From positions 248,001 through 312,000 of the forward strand of contig NZ_FMAC01000005.1 of the NCBI RefSeq assembly GCF_900094555.1: 64,000 nt of DNA. The letters are read 5' to 3'. The number at the start of each line of letters is the position of its first letter. Positions within the stretch are counted from its first letter, which is position 1. The stretch comes from Martinezella hainanensis (GTDB lineage: Bacteria > Pseudomonadota > Alphaproteobacteria > Rhizobiales > Rhizobiaceae). The notes under the pieces were generated by a model. It did not search any database. It saw nothing but the letters and a program-made list of their open reading frames with translations, and was not told the origin of the DNA. Position numbers and translations under genes: made by a program. Shown one piece after another: positions 8,024 through 17,594 of this stretch.

Positions 8024-9139
8024 ATGGAACCAATCTGGGCAGTCGGTCTGATGACCGGGACCGTCCTCGACGGCAATATCGATGTCGCGATGCTGAAGAC
8101 GGATGGCGAGCGGATTGAGGAATTCGGCCCTTATGTTCTGGCGCCCTATCCCAGCTGGATTCGCGAATTGCTGGAAGAGACGCTACGCCAGGCGCGGGCC
8201 TGGAATTTCGAAGGTCCGGAGCCTGCGATCTTCAAGGCGGCGGAAGAAGCGCTGACGCGCGCGCAGTCGGAAGCGGTCAGGGAATTGGTCGAAGAGAACG
8301 GCATGACGATGGCCGACATCGGCGTCGTCGGCTTTCATGGCCAGACCGTGCTGCATCGCGCTCCGCAGAAGGATCGGCTAGGACAGACGCGCCAGCTGGG
8401 GGATGGCGAGCTGATGCGCTCCATTCTCGGCACCAAGGTCGCCTATGATTTCCGCTCCGCCGACATGCGGGCCGGCGGTCAGGGCGCGCCGCTTGCCGCA
8501 GCGTACCATACGGCGTTGTTGCGTGGCGCGGGTGCTGCGGGCGAGGCCGCCATTCTCAATCTTGGCGGCGTTGCCAATGTCACTTGGTGGGATGGCGAAG
8601 GTAATTTCGTTGCCTTTGACACCGGCCCGGCCAATGCGCCGCTCAACGACTTCATCAAGTCGCACGGGTTGGGCGAGATGGATAGGGACGGTGCGCTTGG
8701 GCGTGCCGGCAAAGTCGATGAGGCGCGGCTCGAAAAGCTGCTGCAACATCCTTATCTGACCGCACCCTATCCGAAGTCACTCGATCGATTTGACTTCGGC
8801 GCCTCCATGGCGGATGGCTTGAGTCCCGAAGATGGCGCCGCCACCCTTTCGGCCTTTACCGCAAGTGCGGTCGGCAAGGCTTTGGACCTTCTGCCGCGCA
8901 GACCGAGTAAGGTCGTCGTCAGCGGCGGCGGCCGGCACAATCCGACGATCATGTCGATGCTTAGGAGCCGGGCCGGCGTCGAACCGATCTTTGCCGAAGA
9001 TCTCGGCTGGCGCGGCGATGCGGTGGAGGCGGAGTGCTTTGCGTTTCTCGCCGTGCGTGTTCTGCGCGGCCTGCCGATCAGCTTCCCCGGCACGACAGGC
9101 GTGCCGGCGCCGATGCGTGGCGGCCGCCTCGCGGAATAG
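8024..9139 (+). CDS. anmK: Anhydro-N-acetylmuramic acid kinase
   Basis: AnmK opens the 1,6-anhydro ring of anhydro-MurNAc and phosphorylates it with ATP to give MurNAc-6-phosphate, the substrate of MurQ. The 371-residue protein has the ATP-binding loop as GLMTGTVLDG (family consensus GLMSGTSxDG), then FHGQT, the 'DFRSADMRAGGQGAPL' segment, LNLGGVAN, and FDTGPAN, which carries the expected catalytic Asp. Ser to Val in the first loop (TGTVLDG) is a minor deviation. AGGAG sits seven bases before the ATG, and the gene follows the serine hydrolase by 10 bp. Confidence 0.96.
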   Translation: MEPIWAVGLMTGTVLDGNIDVAMLKTDGERIEEFGPYVLAPYPSWIRELLEETLRQARAWNFEGPEPAIFKAAEEALTRAQSEAVRELVEENGMTMADIGVVGFHGQTVLHRAPQKDRLGQTRQLGDGELMRSILGTKVAYDFRSADMRAGGQGAPLAAAYHTALLRGAGAAGEAAILNLGGVANVTWWDGEGNFVAFDTGPANAPLNDFIKSHGLGEMDRDGALGRAGKVDEARLEKLLQHPYLTAPYPKSLDRFDFGASMADGLSPEDGAATLSAFTASAVGKALDLLPRRPSKVVVSGGGRHNPTIMSMLRSRAGVEPIFAEDLGWRGDAVEAECFAFLAVRVLRGLPISFPGTTGVPAPMRGGRLAE

Positions 9140-9248
9140 AGGCTTGTCAGAAGATCGCCGTTGCGTCGACGGTTTGCGCCACAGCCCATCGATGCTATGA
9201 AGAGGCCGCGAATTTGCGATCGGTTGGTCTCGGACGGATATCGCTTAG

Positions 9249-10199
9249 ATGACAGGCAGGCAGCATAGGGCAGGCTTCGTCGGCACCATCGTTGCCTCTG
9301 CGGTTGCATGTATCATTGCTGTTTCAGCCTTCGGTCCAGCAATCGCCCAGCCGGAATGGAGCGCGGCGCCGCCGGTCTGCGTCTCCGGCCCGTTGACCAC
9401 AGAGACCGGCGAAAGGCTTTGCCTGCGCAAGGACAGCTACAATCGCGATCTCTGCACGGCGATTGAATATTTCGCGCATGCCAATCATCTGCCGCCGGAC
9501 TATCTGGCGCGGCTTGTCTGGCGCGAGAGCCTGTTTCGCTCAGATGCCGTCAGCCCCAAGGGCGCGCGCGGTATCGCGCAGTTCATGCCGGGAACAGCGA
9601 AGCTGCGTGGCGTGCGCGACAGCTACGATGCGCTTGAGGCGCTCGGCAAGGCGGCGACCTATCTTGATGAATTGCGCGACCGCTTCGGCAATTTGGGATT
9701 GGCTGCGGCTGCCTATAATGCCGGCGAAGCCGGCCTTGCCAATTTCCTGAATTCCGGCGGACTTCCCTATGAGACGCGCAACTATGTGAGCGCGATCACT
9801 GCCCATAGCGTCGAGGAGTGGCGCGATGATCCCCCCGATATTGCAGCTCCCGTGCTCGACAAGAGCAAGCCGTTTGTCGATTCCTGCGTGGCCCTTGCGC
9901 AGAGTCGCCGCCTGAAACCCATTCCCTTGGAGCAGGAGCGGCCCTGGGCGCCCTGGGGGGCGCAACTGGCCGAGCATTTTCAGCTGGATGCCGCCCGCCG
10001 TCTGTTTACCGCAAATATAAGAAAACTGCCGTCACCGTTGAATACGGAAAAGCCGTTGATCGTGCGTCAGCGCAATGCCGACTTCGGCCGCCGTGTCCGT
10101 TATGCGGCGCGCATTCCGCGACAAACGCGGGAGGAAGCGGATGCCGTTTGCACGCAGGTCCGGCAGCAGGGTGGCTCCTGCCTCGTCTTCAAGAACTAG
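9249..10199 (+). CDS. Secreted lytic transglycosylase (SLT domain)
   Basis: A 316-residue protein with a long N-terminal signal segment (about residues 1-36, ending near GPAIAQ). The SLT fold is clear: LVWRES carries the catalytic Glu at about residue 93, followed by SPKGARGIAQFMPGTA and 'AAAAYNAGEAG'. Such enzymes cleave the glycan strand to 1,6-anhydro-MurNAc ends in the periplasm, exactly the product that AnmK and MurQ consume. It begins 109 bp after anmK, so it may be the last member of the recycling cluster or have its own promoter. Confidence 0.92.
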   Translation: MTGRQHRAGFVGTIVASAVACIIAVSAFGPAIAQPEWSAAPPVCVSGPLTTETGERLCLRKDSYNRDLCTAIEYFAHANHLPPDYLARLVWRESLFRSDAVSPKGARGIAQFMPGTAKLRGVRDSYDALEALGKAATYLDELRDRFGNLGLAAAAYNAGEAGLANFLNSGGLPYETRNYVSAITAHSVEEWRDDPPDIAAPVLDKSKPFVDSCVALAQSRRLKPIPLEQERPWAPWGAQLAEHFQLDAARRLFTANIRKLPSPLNTEKPLIVRQRNADFGRRVRYAARIPRQTREEADAVCTQVRQQGGSCLVFKN

Positions 10200-10340
10200 C
10201 GTTGCGCATAGCTCCAGCACGCTTGGCGGCCGTTTGACTTTCTGTCGCTCGATTGTGCTTTACTCCCTGATGTCACAAGCTTATTTCTTGTAAGCCCGGC
10301 CTTTGGGAGGAAGCCGTTTGGGTAGCCAAAGGAGTGTATC

Positions 10341-12611
10341 ATGGCACAAAAGCGTGAAGTCCCGGGTATCCGTCCCTATAACAGCCCCGCCGGCGGTTGG
10401 GGCGCGCTGAAGGCCACGGCCAATGCGGTGCGCGAGCAAATGGATGTTACCGAAGCGCCCGGGCTTCTCCTGCGTACCAACAAGCCCACAGGCTTCGATT
10501 GCCCCGGCTGCGCCTGGCCCGACAAGGAGCATACCTCCACTTTCCAGTTCTGTGAAAACGGCGCCAAGGCCGTCACCTGGGAAGCAACCAACAAGCGCGT
10601 GACGCCCGAGTTCTTTGCCGAGCACACGGTCAGCGAGCTTTTGACCTGGAGCGATTATGAGCTGGAAAATTCCGGCCGATTGACGCATCCGATGGTCTAC
10701 GACCCGGCATCCGATACCTACCAGCCAATTGCCTGGGAAGACGCCTTTGCCCGTATCGGCGAGGTCATGCGAAGCCAGCCCGATCCCGACATGGTGGAAT
10801 TCTATACGTCGGGCCGCGCTTCCAACGAAGCGGCCTTTCTTTTCCAGATCTTTGCCCGCGAATACGGCACCAACAATTTCCCCGATTGCTCGAACATGTG
10901 CCACGAGGCAACCAGCGTCGGCCTGCCGCAATCGATCGGCATCGGCAAGGGCACGGTCTCGCTCGACGATTTCGACGAATGCGATCTGATCATCTCCATG
11001 GGGCACAATCCCGGCACCAATCATCCGCGCATGATGGGGACGCTGCATGAATGCTCGCGCCGTGGCGTACCGATCATCGTCTTCAATCCGCTGAAGGAGC
11101 GGGCGCTCGAGCGTTTCGCCGATCCGCAGAGCCCGATTGAAATGGCGACTTTCAGCTCGACGCGGATCGCCTCTTCCTATTACCAGGTCAAGATCGGCGG
11201 CGATGCAGCAGCGCTGAAGGGCATCATGAAGGCCGTTCTGGCGCTGGCAGAAACCTCGGACGATGTCCTCGATCGTGCCTTCATCGCCGAGCATACCGCC
11301 GGCTTCGACGATCTCGTCGCCGATCTTAACCAGACGGAATGGGCCGATATCGAGCGTGTCTCGGGGCTCCCCCGCGCCGATCTGGAGCGGGTTGCCGCGA
11401 TCTATGCCAAATCGAAGGCGACCATAGTTGCCTATGGCATGGGCATCACCCAGCACGCCAGGGGCACCGCCAATGTGCAGCAGATTGCCAATCTGCTGCT
11501 GTTGCGCGGCAATTTCGGCAAGCCGGGCGCCGGCATCTGCCCGCTGCGCGGACACTCCAACGTGCAGGGCAATCGGACTGTCGGGATCACCGAGAAGCCG
11601 ACTCCGGCTCTCATCGAAGGCATTGAACGAGCTTTTGGCTTCACGTCGCCGGCTCATCATGGCCACGATGCCGTTGCCGCCATGCAGGCGATGGCGGAGG
11701 GGCGCTCCAAGGTGCTGCTGTGCCTCGGCGGCAATTTCTCGATCGCGCTTCCCGATCCGGAACTCTGTGCCGAGGCGATGCGCAAGCTCGATCTCGCCGT
11801 CCATATGAACACCAAGCTCAATCGCTCCAATCTCCTGATCGGCAGGGAGTCCTTCCTGTTTCCCGTGCTCGGCCGCACCGAGCAGGACATTCAAGCGACC
11901 GGCGCGCAGTCGGTGACAATCGAGGATTCCATGTCGATGGTGCATGCCTCGCGCGGTCGGCTGAAACCGGCCTCCGATCAGCTGCGTTCGGAGCCGGCGA
12001 TCGTTGCCGCGATGGCGCAGGCGACCCTGCCGACGAGCAAGGTCGCCTGGATGGAGCTCATCAACGACTACGATCTGATCCGCGACAAGATCGAAGTCGT
12101 CTATCCAGATTTCGCCCGCTACAACGAGCGGATCCGCGTGCCGGGCGGCTTCCGTCTGCCGATCGGGCCGACCGAGCGCGTTTGGAAGACACCGTCAGGC
12201 AAGGCCGAGTTCAAGCTGTTTTCCGGCCTCAACGAGGATATTTCATTGTTGGACGGGACCGTGCTCAAGCTCGCGACGATTCGCAGCCATGACCAGTACA
12301 ACACGACGATCTATGGCCTCGACGACCGCTATCGCGGCGTATTCGGTCGGCGCGACGTCCTGTTCATGAATGATAGGGATCTGAAGGCGAAGGGGCTGGA
12401 ACACGGTGATCTCGTCGAGATCGAGACGGCGCTTCCCTCCGGAGCCAAGCGGCTCCTGAAGCTGACGGCGATTTCCTACGACATTTCAGAAGGTTCCGTC
12501 GCCGCCTATTATCCCGAGGCAAACTGCCTGATCCCGCTCGACTACCAGGACAAGGAAAGCGGCACACCGTCCTATAAGTCCGTTCCGGTGCGCATCAGCA
12601 AGGCGGCTTGA
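10341..12611 (+). CDS. Molybdopterin oxidoreductase of the FdhF/YdeP family
   Basis: A 756-residue cytosolic molybdoenzyme. The N-terminal DCPGCAWP (residues 53-60) is characteristic of the YdeP-like branch, which keeps a reduced cysteine set compared with true formate dehydrogenases. The central molybdopterin-binding region shows SGRASNEAAFLFQ, 'NFPDCSNMCHEAT' and 'GHNPGTNHPRM', and the C-terminal MGD-binding barrel contains 'RSHDQYNTTIYGLDDRYRG'. YdeP in E. coli is linked to acid resistance, but the physiological substrate of the family is not settled. No FdhD or electron-transfer subunit is adjacent. A strong-looking GGAG precedes the ATG. Confidence 0.88.
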   Translation: MAQKREVPGIRPYNSPAGGWGALKATANAVREQMDVTEAPGLLLRTNKPTGFDCPGCAWPDKEHTSTFQFCENGAKAVTWEATNKRVTPEFFAEHTVSELLTWSDYELENSGRLTHPMVYDPASDTYQPIAWEDAFARIGEVMRSQPDPDMVEFYTSGRASNEAAFLFQIFAREYGTNNFPDCSNMCHEATSVGLPQSIGIGKGTVSLDDFDECDLIISMGHNPGTNHPRMMGTLHECSRRGVPIIVFNPLKERALERFADPQSPIEMATFSSTRIASSYYQVKIGGDAAALKGIMKAVLALAETSDDVLDRAFIAEHTAGFDDLVADLNQTEWADIERVSGLPRADLERVAAIYAKSKATIVAYGMGITQHARGTANVQQIANLLLLRGNFGKPGAGICPLRGHSNVQGNRTVGITEKPTPALIEGIERAFGFTSPAHHGHDAVAAMQAMAEGRSKVLLCLGGNFSIALPDPELCAEAMRKLDLAVHMNTKLNRSNLLIGRESFLFPVLGRTEQDIQATGAQSVTIEDSMSMVHASRGRLKPASDQLRSEPAIVAAMAQATLPTSKVAWMELINDYDLIRDKIEVVYPDFARYNERIRVPGGFRLPIGPTERVWKTPSGKAEFKLFSGLNEDISLLDGTVLKLATIRSHDQYNTTIYGLDDRYRGVFGRRDVLFMNDRDLKAKGLEHGDLVEIETALPSGAKRLLKLTAISYDISEGSVAAYYPEANCLIPLDYQDKESGTPSYKSVPVRISKAA

Positions 12612-12624
12612 TTTTCGCGCAACC

Positions 12625-12660
12625 ATCCAGCCAAGAATTGTCATCTCGTTGGCTGGATGA
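12625..12660. terminator. Inverted repeat between convergent genes, probable bidirectional terminator
   Basis: CATCCAGCCAA (12625-12635) pairs perfectly with TTGGCTGGATG (12650-12660) across a 14-nt loop. It lies in the 110-bp gap between the convergent molybdoenzyme and ABC-ATPase genes. There is no clean T-tract on either side, so the termination efficiency is uncertain. Confidence 0.55.
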
Positions 12661-12721
12661 TGCGTGTTTGTGCAAGGGCGCAGGCCATCGCGTGAGTATG
12701 TAGATTTGCTGGCTAAAACGC

Positions 12722-13795
12722 CTACCGCAGCCTTTCCCCTTGCGTGGCGAAATAGCGCCGCCGTTCCGGCGGGCAGTGGAGATGGAGCGTGTCGCCGCGG
12801 TCGATCTCCGGTCCGTCGCGATATTCGGCGATGATCGCCTGGCCGTCCTCTGTCTGGCAGTAGAGATAGCGTGTGCCGCCCAGATATTCGGTGACGTCGA
12901 CCGTGACCTGCAAGGCATCGTCCACGCCAGACGTGACGATGAGATGTTCGGGGCGCATGCCAAGCAGGATCTTTTCGCCCGTTGATGGCTTAGTCTGTGA
13001 GAGGTCGACCTTGATGCTGCCGTTGCCGACGCTCGCTGTCTCATCACCGGACCATGTGGCTTCGATCATGTTCATCCTGGGCGAGCCGATGAAGCCGGCA
13101 ACAAAGCTGTTGGCCGGATCTTCATAGACCTCGCGCGGACTGCCCACCTGTTCGATCCGGCCGTCTCTCAGCACGACGATCTTGTCGGCAAGCGTCATCG
13201 CCTCGGTCTGGTCGTGGGTGACATAGATCATCGTATTGCCGAGCTCGCGATGCAGCCGGGCAATTTCGATGCGCATCGAGACGCGCAGCTCCGCATCGAG
13301 ATTGGAGAGCGGCTCGTCGAAGAGAAAGACATCCGGCTCGCGAACGATGGCGCGTCCGATGGCGACACGCTGGCGCTGGCCGCCGGAAAGCTGTCCCGGC
13401 CGGCGGTCCAATAGGTGATCGATCTTGAGGATCGCGGCGGCGGAGCGCACGCGCCTTTCGATCTCGGATGCGTCAGTCCGGGCCATTTTCAGCCCGAAAC
13501 CGAGATTGTCGCGAACGCTCATATGGGGATAGAGCGCATACGATTGGAAGACCATGGCGATGCCGCGCTCCGATGGGTCGAGATCGGTAACGTCCCGGCC
13601 CTTGATGGCAATCTCGCCGTCGGTGACTTCCTCCAGTCCGGCAATCATGCGCAGCAGCGTAGACTTGCCACAGCCGGAAGGGCCGACGAAGACGACGAAC
13701 GCGCCCTCCGGTATATAGAGATCAATGCCATGGATGACCTCGAGCCCGCCGAAGCTTTTGCGGACACCGGTCAGGCGCATGCCGTTCTTCGTCAT
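12722..13795 (-). CDS. Sugar ABC transporter ATPase (MalK/UgpC type)
   Basis: A 357-residue ATPase of the carbohydrate importer class. Walker A GPSGCGKST lies near residue 39, the signature LSGGQRQR near 136, and Walker B 'VFLFDEPLSNLD' follows. The C-terminal TOBE-type regulatory domain carries 'GMRPEHL'. It is the last gene of the LacI-controlled operon, starting one base after the GH127 gene stops. It would energise the two permeases encoded at 15753-17530. Confidence 0.92.
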   Translation of the reverse strand: MTKNGMRLTGVRKSFGGLEVIHGIDLYIPEGAFVVFVGPSGCGKSTLLRMIAGLEEVTDGEIAIKGRDVTDLDPSERGIAMVFQSYALYPHMSVRDNLGFGLKMARTDASEIERRVRSAAAILKIDHLLDRRPGQLSGGQRQRVAIGRAIVREPDVFLFDEPLSNLDAELRVSMRIEIARLHRELGNTMIYVTHDQTEAMTLADKIVVLRDGRIEQVGSPREVYEDPANSFVAGFIGSPRMNMIEATWSGDETASVGNGSIKVDLSQTKPSTGEKILLGMRPEHLIVTSGVDDALQVTVDVTEYLGGTRYLYCQTEDGQAIIAEYRDGPEIDRGDTLHLHCPPERRRYFATQGERLR

Positions 13796-13796
13796 G

Positions 13797-15728
13797 TCAG
13801 GCTCCGCGCTGCAGCTGATCGGCGCGGATCCAGACGAGCATCTCGCCGGGTTCGCGATTGTCCCAAAGATGATAGGGCACGAAACGCGCGGTGGAAGGCG
13901 TGCCTTTTGGTGGCGCGGTCCGATAGAGATCGGCGCCCCAGTCGGCCGCCTCGCGCGTTACCGGCACATCGAGCGCCACTGCTCCCTCCAGCTCGGCGAT
14001 TTCCGCCGTTTTCGCGATTGCCGGATTGCTGGAAAGGGAAATGCCGTTGAGGTCGTGACCATTGTCCGTTGTCTCGACGCAATAGACGAGCGGCCCACGC
14101 ATCAGTGCAGCACGCCCGGCATCCTGACGGACTTTCGGATTGGCAAACAGCGTGCGCGGGATAAGGGGAAGGGTGAGATCGACACGATCGCCTGCCTGCC
14201 ATTCCCGCTCGATACGGGCATAGCCATCGACGATGACCGTTGCGAGATCGACCGATGCGCCGTTGATTGCCAGCGTCGCGCCATCAGCCCATTCGGGAAT
14301 GCGCAGCGACAGCGCAAATTTGGCATTGCGATCGGGATTGACCTTGAAGCGAATTGCGCCGTCCCAAGGGTATCGTGTTTCCTGTGAGAGCTGCACGGTC
14401 ATACCGCCTGCCAGCGGTACGCGAGCCTTGCTTTCGCCGTAGAGATGGACGGCGATCTCGTTGTCGGCGGCGGCATACATATAGGAGCCGACCGAGGCGA
14501 GTAGCCGCGCAATGTTCGGCGGGCAGCAGGGGCAATGATGCCAGGTCCAGCGGTGATGCTTACCGGCGCTCTCCAGCGGGTTTTCGTAGAAGAAGGTCTT
14601 GCCGTCCTGCGACAGGCCCGCCATCGCACCGTTGTAGAGAGCCACTTCCATGATGTCCGCATAGCGGCGGTTCGGACCGCGGCCGAGCATGCGGTTTGCC
14701 CAGAAGACCAGCCCGACGGAGGCGCAGGTCTCGGCATAGGCGCTTTCGTTCGGCAGGTCGTAATAGTCGGTAAAGCCCTCGTTGGAGGCAGCCGGCCCGA
14801 TGCCGCCGGTCACATACATCTGCTTGGTCGTCAGATCGTCCCAGAGCGTCTCGAGTGCCGCGGTCAGCGTATCGTCGTTATATTCCGTGGCGATATCGGC
14901 CATGCCGGAATAGAGATACATAGCGCGCACCGCATGGCCCACGACCTTCGTCTGGTCACGCACCGGCAGATGCGATTGGCTGTATTCATAGGTCTTCTGC
15001 ACGAAGTTCTTGGGGTCGCGACCGTCGCGAAGCGCCTCGTCGGTGAAGAAATGCGGTTCCTGGCCACGCTCGTCGATGAAGTATTTGGCAAGATCGAGAT
15101 ACTTCTTCTCGCCCGTGACGCGGGCGAGCTTGACGAGAGCGAGTTCCACTTCCTCATGGCCGCAGTAGCCGCGCAGCTGACCCTCACCATGCCCGAAGAC
15201 GGTGATCATGTAGTCGGCAAAGCGGCTCATGATGTCGAGTAGCTTGCGCTTGCCCGTTGCCTGGTAATAGGCGACGGCGGCCTCGATCAGATGGCCGGCG
15301 CAATAGAGTTCGTGATGATCGCGCAGATTGGTCCAACGGCGGCCCGGCTGGACGCGCTGGAACCAGGCATTCAGATAGCCATCCTGCTGCTGCAGCTTCT
15401 CATACATGTCGATGATGGCGTCCGCGCGTGCCTCGAGCTCGGCATTGGGGCGGCGATAAAGCGAATAGGCGATGGTTTCGATCGACTTGCCAAGGTCGCT
15501 GTCCCAGAACATCTGCGTGGAGCCCGACCAGGTCTGCAAGGGAATGACGATGCCTGGGCTTGGCTGGTCGACGTCGATTGCTTTGATCATGCCGGCTTCG
15601 ACACAGCGGTCGAGCAGCGTCGCCGCGGTCGAATTGCAGATGGCATCCTGGCGAGAGCCGAAGAGGCCAGCGAGCTCGACATTCGGAACGGGCAAGGGGC
15701 GAAACTGGCGGTTTTCTCTGTCAGACAT
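13797..15728 (-). CDS. GH127-family glycoside hydrolase (beta-L-arabinofuranosidase-like)
   Basis: A 643-residue protein of the former DUF1680 family, whose studied member is HypBA1 of Bifidobacterium longum, a Zn-cysteine beta-L-arabinofuranosidase. The key residues are visible: a Glu in SNEGF, then exactly 16 residues later the Glu of ETC, whose Cys and the C-x-C-C cluster in HHCPCCPPN (about residues 397-405) match the HypBA1 zinc and nucleophile set. No signal peptide is present, so it acts on a substrate already imported. Its place between the ABC permeases and ATPase suggests that the operon takes up a beta-L-arabinofuranosyl oligosaccharide, as found in plant extensins. The exact sugar is inferred. 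Confidence 0.88.
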   Translation of the reverse strand: MSDRENRQFRPLPVPNVELAGLFGSRQDAICNSTAATLLDRCVEAGMIKAIDVDQPSPGIVIPLQTWSGSTQMFWDSDLGKSIETIAYSLYRRPNAELEARADAIIDMYEKLQQQDGYLNAWFQRVQPGRRWTNLRDHHELYCAGHLIEAAVAYYQATGKRKLLDIMSRFADYMITVFGHGEGQLRGYCGHEEVELALVKLARVTGEKKYLDLAKYFIDERGQEPHFFTDEALRDGRDPKNFVQKTYEYSQSHLPVRDQTKVVGHAVRAMYLYSGMADIATEYNDDTLTAALETLWDDLTTKQMYVTGGIGPAASNEGFTDYYDLPNESAYAETCASVGLVFWANRMLGRGPNRRYADIMEVALYNGAMAGLSQDGKTFFYENPLESAGKHHRWTWHHCPCCPPNIARLLASVGSYMYAAADNEIAVHLYGESKARVPLAGGMTVQLSQETRYPWDGAIRFKVNPDRNAKFALSLRIPEWADGATLAINGASVDLATVIVDGYARIEREWQAGDRVDLTLPLIPRTLFANPKVRQDAGRAALMRGPLVYCVETTDNGHDLNGISLSSNPAIAKTAEIAELEGAVALDVPVTREAADWGADLYRTAPPKGTPSTARFVPYHLWDNREPGEMLVWIRADQLQRGA

Positions 15729-15752
15729 GGTTTTGATCCGTTGTTGAAAGGG

Positions 15753-16616
15753 TTATTTCACCGCGCCGGCCATCAGCCCGCGCATGTAGTAGCGTTGCAG
15801 AAGCAGGAAGACGATGACACAGGGGATGGTCATGACGGCGATGCCGGCCTGGACTGCCCCCCAGTTGACGGCGCCGAGGCGGCCGGTCCTGACGGCGATC
15901 ATCAGCACCGGCAGGGTGAATTTCTCGTTGCTCGACAGGAGCACCAATGCCGCGAGGAATTCGTTCCAGGCATTGAGGAAGGCGAAGATCGCAACGGTTG
16001 CGACACCCGGCAGCACCAGGGGGAAGAGGACGCGGAACAGCAGCTTCAGATCGCGGGCGCCATCGATGCGCGCCGCCTCCTCGATTTCCTTCGGCACGGC
16101 ATCGAAGGCGTTGCGCATCATGAAGACCGAGAAGGGTAGCTGCAGCGTCACATAGACGAGCGTCAGTCCGATCAGCGAGTTGTTGAGGCCGAGCCTTGCC
16201 AGGATGATGAAGAGCGGCGTCAGGATCGACTGGAAGGGGATCATCAGCGTCGCGATGATCAGGATGAAGAGCGCGCCCTTGAAAGGGAAGCGATAGCGGG
16301 AGAAGCCGTAGCCCGCAAGCAGGCTGACGATGACGGTCAAAAGGACGGTCGCGACCGAGACGAAAAGCGAGTTCAGCGTATGCTGCACGACGCCCGCCCC
16401 AAAGCCATCAAGCGAGCGATAGGCATCGAAGCTGAAGCCGGTCGTCGGCCATGGCGGCAGCGGCGGAAGGCTCGCCTCGGTTCCATGCCGGAACGACGAC
16501 AGCAGCGCGATCGCGAACGGTGCAAAGAAAAAGATGATGATGACGACGCCGATGCCGTGATAGCCGATGCCGCCCCAGAGCTTGCGCCTAGCGCGGCGCT
16601 CTCTTGCGGTGGTCAT
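15753..16616 (-). CDS. Sugar ABC transporter permease (MalG type)
   Basis: A 287-residue inner-membrane permease with about six hydrophobic segments. The ATPase-contacting EAA loop is visible as 'VPKEIEEAARIDGARDLKLLFRVLFPLVLPG'. The C-terminus ends in the typical 'GLMAGAVK'. Its start overlaps the stop of the partner permease by four bases. It forms the channel with the product of 16613-17530. Confidence 0.93.
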   Translation of the reverse strand: MTTARERRARRKLWGGIGYHGIGVVIIIFFFAPFAIALLSSFRHGTEASLPPLPPWPTTGFSFDAYRSLDGFGAGVVQHTLNSLFVSVATVLLTVIVSLLAGYGFSRYRFPFKGALFILIIATLMIPFQSILTPLFIILARLGLNNSLIGLTLVYVTLQLPFSVFMMRNAFDAVPKEIEEAARIDGARDLKLLFRVLFPLVLPGVATVAIFAFLNAWNEFLAALVLLSSNEKFTLPVLMIAVRTGRLGAVNWGAVQAGIAVMTIPCVIVFLLLQRYYMRGLMAGAVK

Positions 16617-17530
16617 GGCTTGTCCTCCCCGACACGAAGCAGCCAGAGCTGGACGATGCTGATCAGCACCAGGATGACGAGGAGCGCGATGGAGAGCGCT
16701 GCACCATAGCCGAGGTTGAAGGACACGAAGGACTGGTTGAAGATGTAATAGACCACCGAAATCATCCGGTTCTGCGGGCCACCTGATGTCATGATGTAGA
16801 ACTGGTCGAAGGCGAGCACCGAGCCGGTGATGGAAATTATCAACGCGAGTGCGATCGTGCGGCGCATCAGCGGCAGGGTCAAATGCCGGAAGCGCTGCCA
16901 GCGCTTGGCGCCATCGATGCGGGCGGCCTCGGTCAGTTCGGAGGGGATCGCCTGCAGGCCGGTCAAAAGAATGATCATGGTGAAGCCGGCGATCTTCCAG
17001 ACGACCATGACGATGATCGTTGCGAATGCCATGTCGAAATCGGCAAGCAGGTTCGGTCTCTTGTCGACGAGACCGAGCGCCAGCGCGACAGGAGCGAAGA
17101 AGCCACTATCGACATTGGCGAGCCAGACCCAGAGCAGCGAGGCGGTCGCAAGTCCGACCACGACCGGAAGGAAGATGATCGTGCGGTAGAAGCCGACGAA
17201 CGGCCGATGTTTCTCGACGAAGAAGGCAAGCGGGAAGGCGACGGCGAAGATCGCTATGGTGACGACGACGGTGTAGTAGGCGGTGAAGCGCAACGCCGCC
17301 ATGAAGCGCATATCGGAGAACATGCGCGTGTAGTTGCCGAAGCCGATCCAGCGGGGATTGCCGAGCAATGGCCAATTGTGGAAACTCATCCAGAATGTAA
17401 AGACTACGGGCAGAACGAAGAAGACGATGACGAGCGCCATGGCCGGCGCGATATAGAGAAACCCGTGCCAACTGGCACGTCTTCGCCGTTTTAGCGGACG
17501 CGCGGCTACGATAGCTCCAGGGCCAGCCAT
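16613..17530 (-). CDS. Sugar ABC transporter permease (MalF type)
   Basis: About 305 residues from the ATG at 17530, which has GGGAG seven bases upstream; a longer frame up to 17665 would run into the binding-protein gene and is not convincing. The protein has an Arg-rich N-terminus (LKRRRRASW), then six transmembrane segments. The EAA loop is 'PSELTEAARIDGAKRWQRFRHLTLPLM'. It is the partner permease of the MalG-type protein. Confidence 0.92.
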   Translation of the reverse strand: MAGPGAIVAARPLKRRRRASWHGFLYIAPAMALVIVFFVLPVVFTFWMSFHNWPLLGNPRWIGFGNYTRMFSDMRFMAALRFTAYYTVVVTIAIFAVAFPLAFFVEKHRPFVGFYRTIIFLPVVVGLATASLLWVWLANVDSGFFAPVALALGLVDKRPNLLADFDMAFATIIVMVVWKIAGFTMIILLTGLQAIPSELTEAARIDGAKRWQRFRHLTLPLMRRTIALALIISITGSVLAFDQFYIMTSGGPQNRMISVVYYIFNQSFVSFNLGYGAALSIALLVILVLISIVQLWLLRVGEDKP

Positions 17531-17594
17531 GGAATGCTCCCGATATTGTGATGGAGGAACCGGGGAGTTCAAAAGCTCCCCGGCGTGGATGAGT

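Noticed and set aside
10281..11945. Long minus-strand open frame opposite the molybdopterin oxidoreductase
   Set aside because: It overlaps a well-supported enzyme gene and has the composition of a complement-strand shadow, with no recognisable domain.
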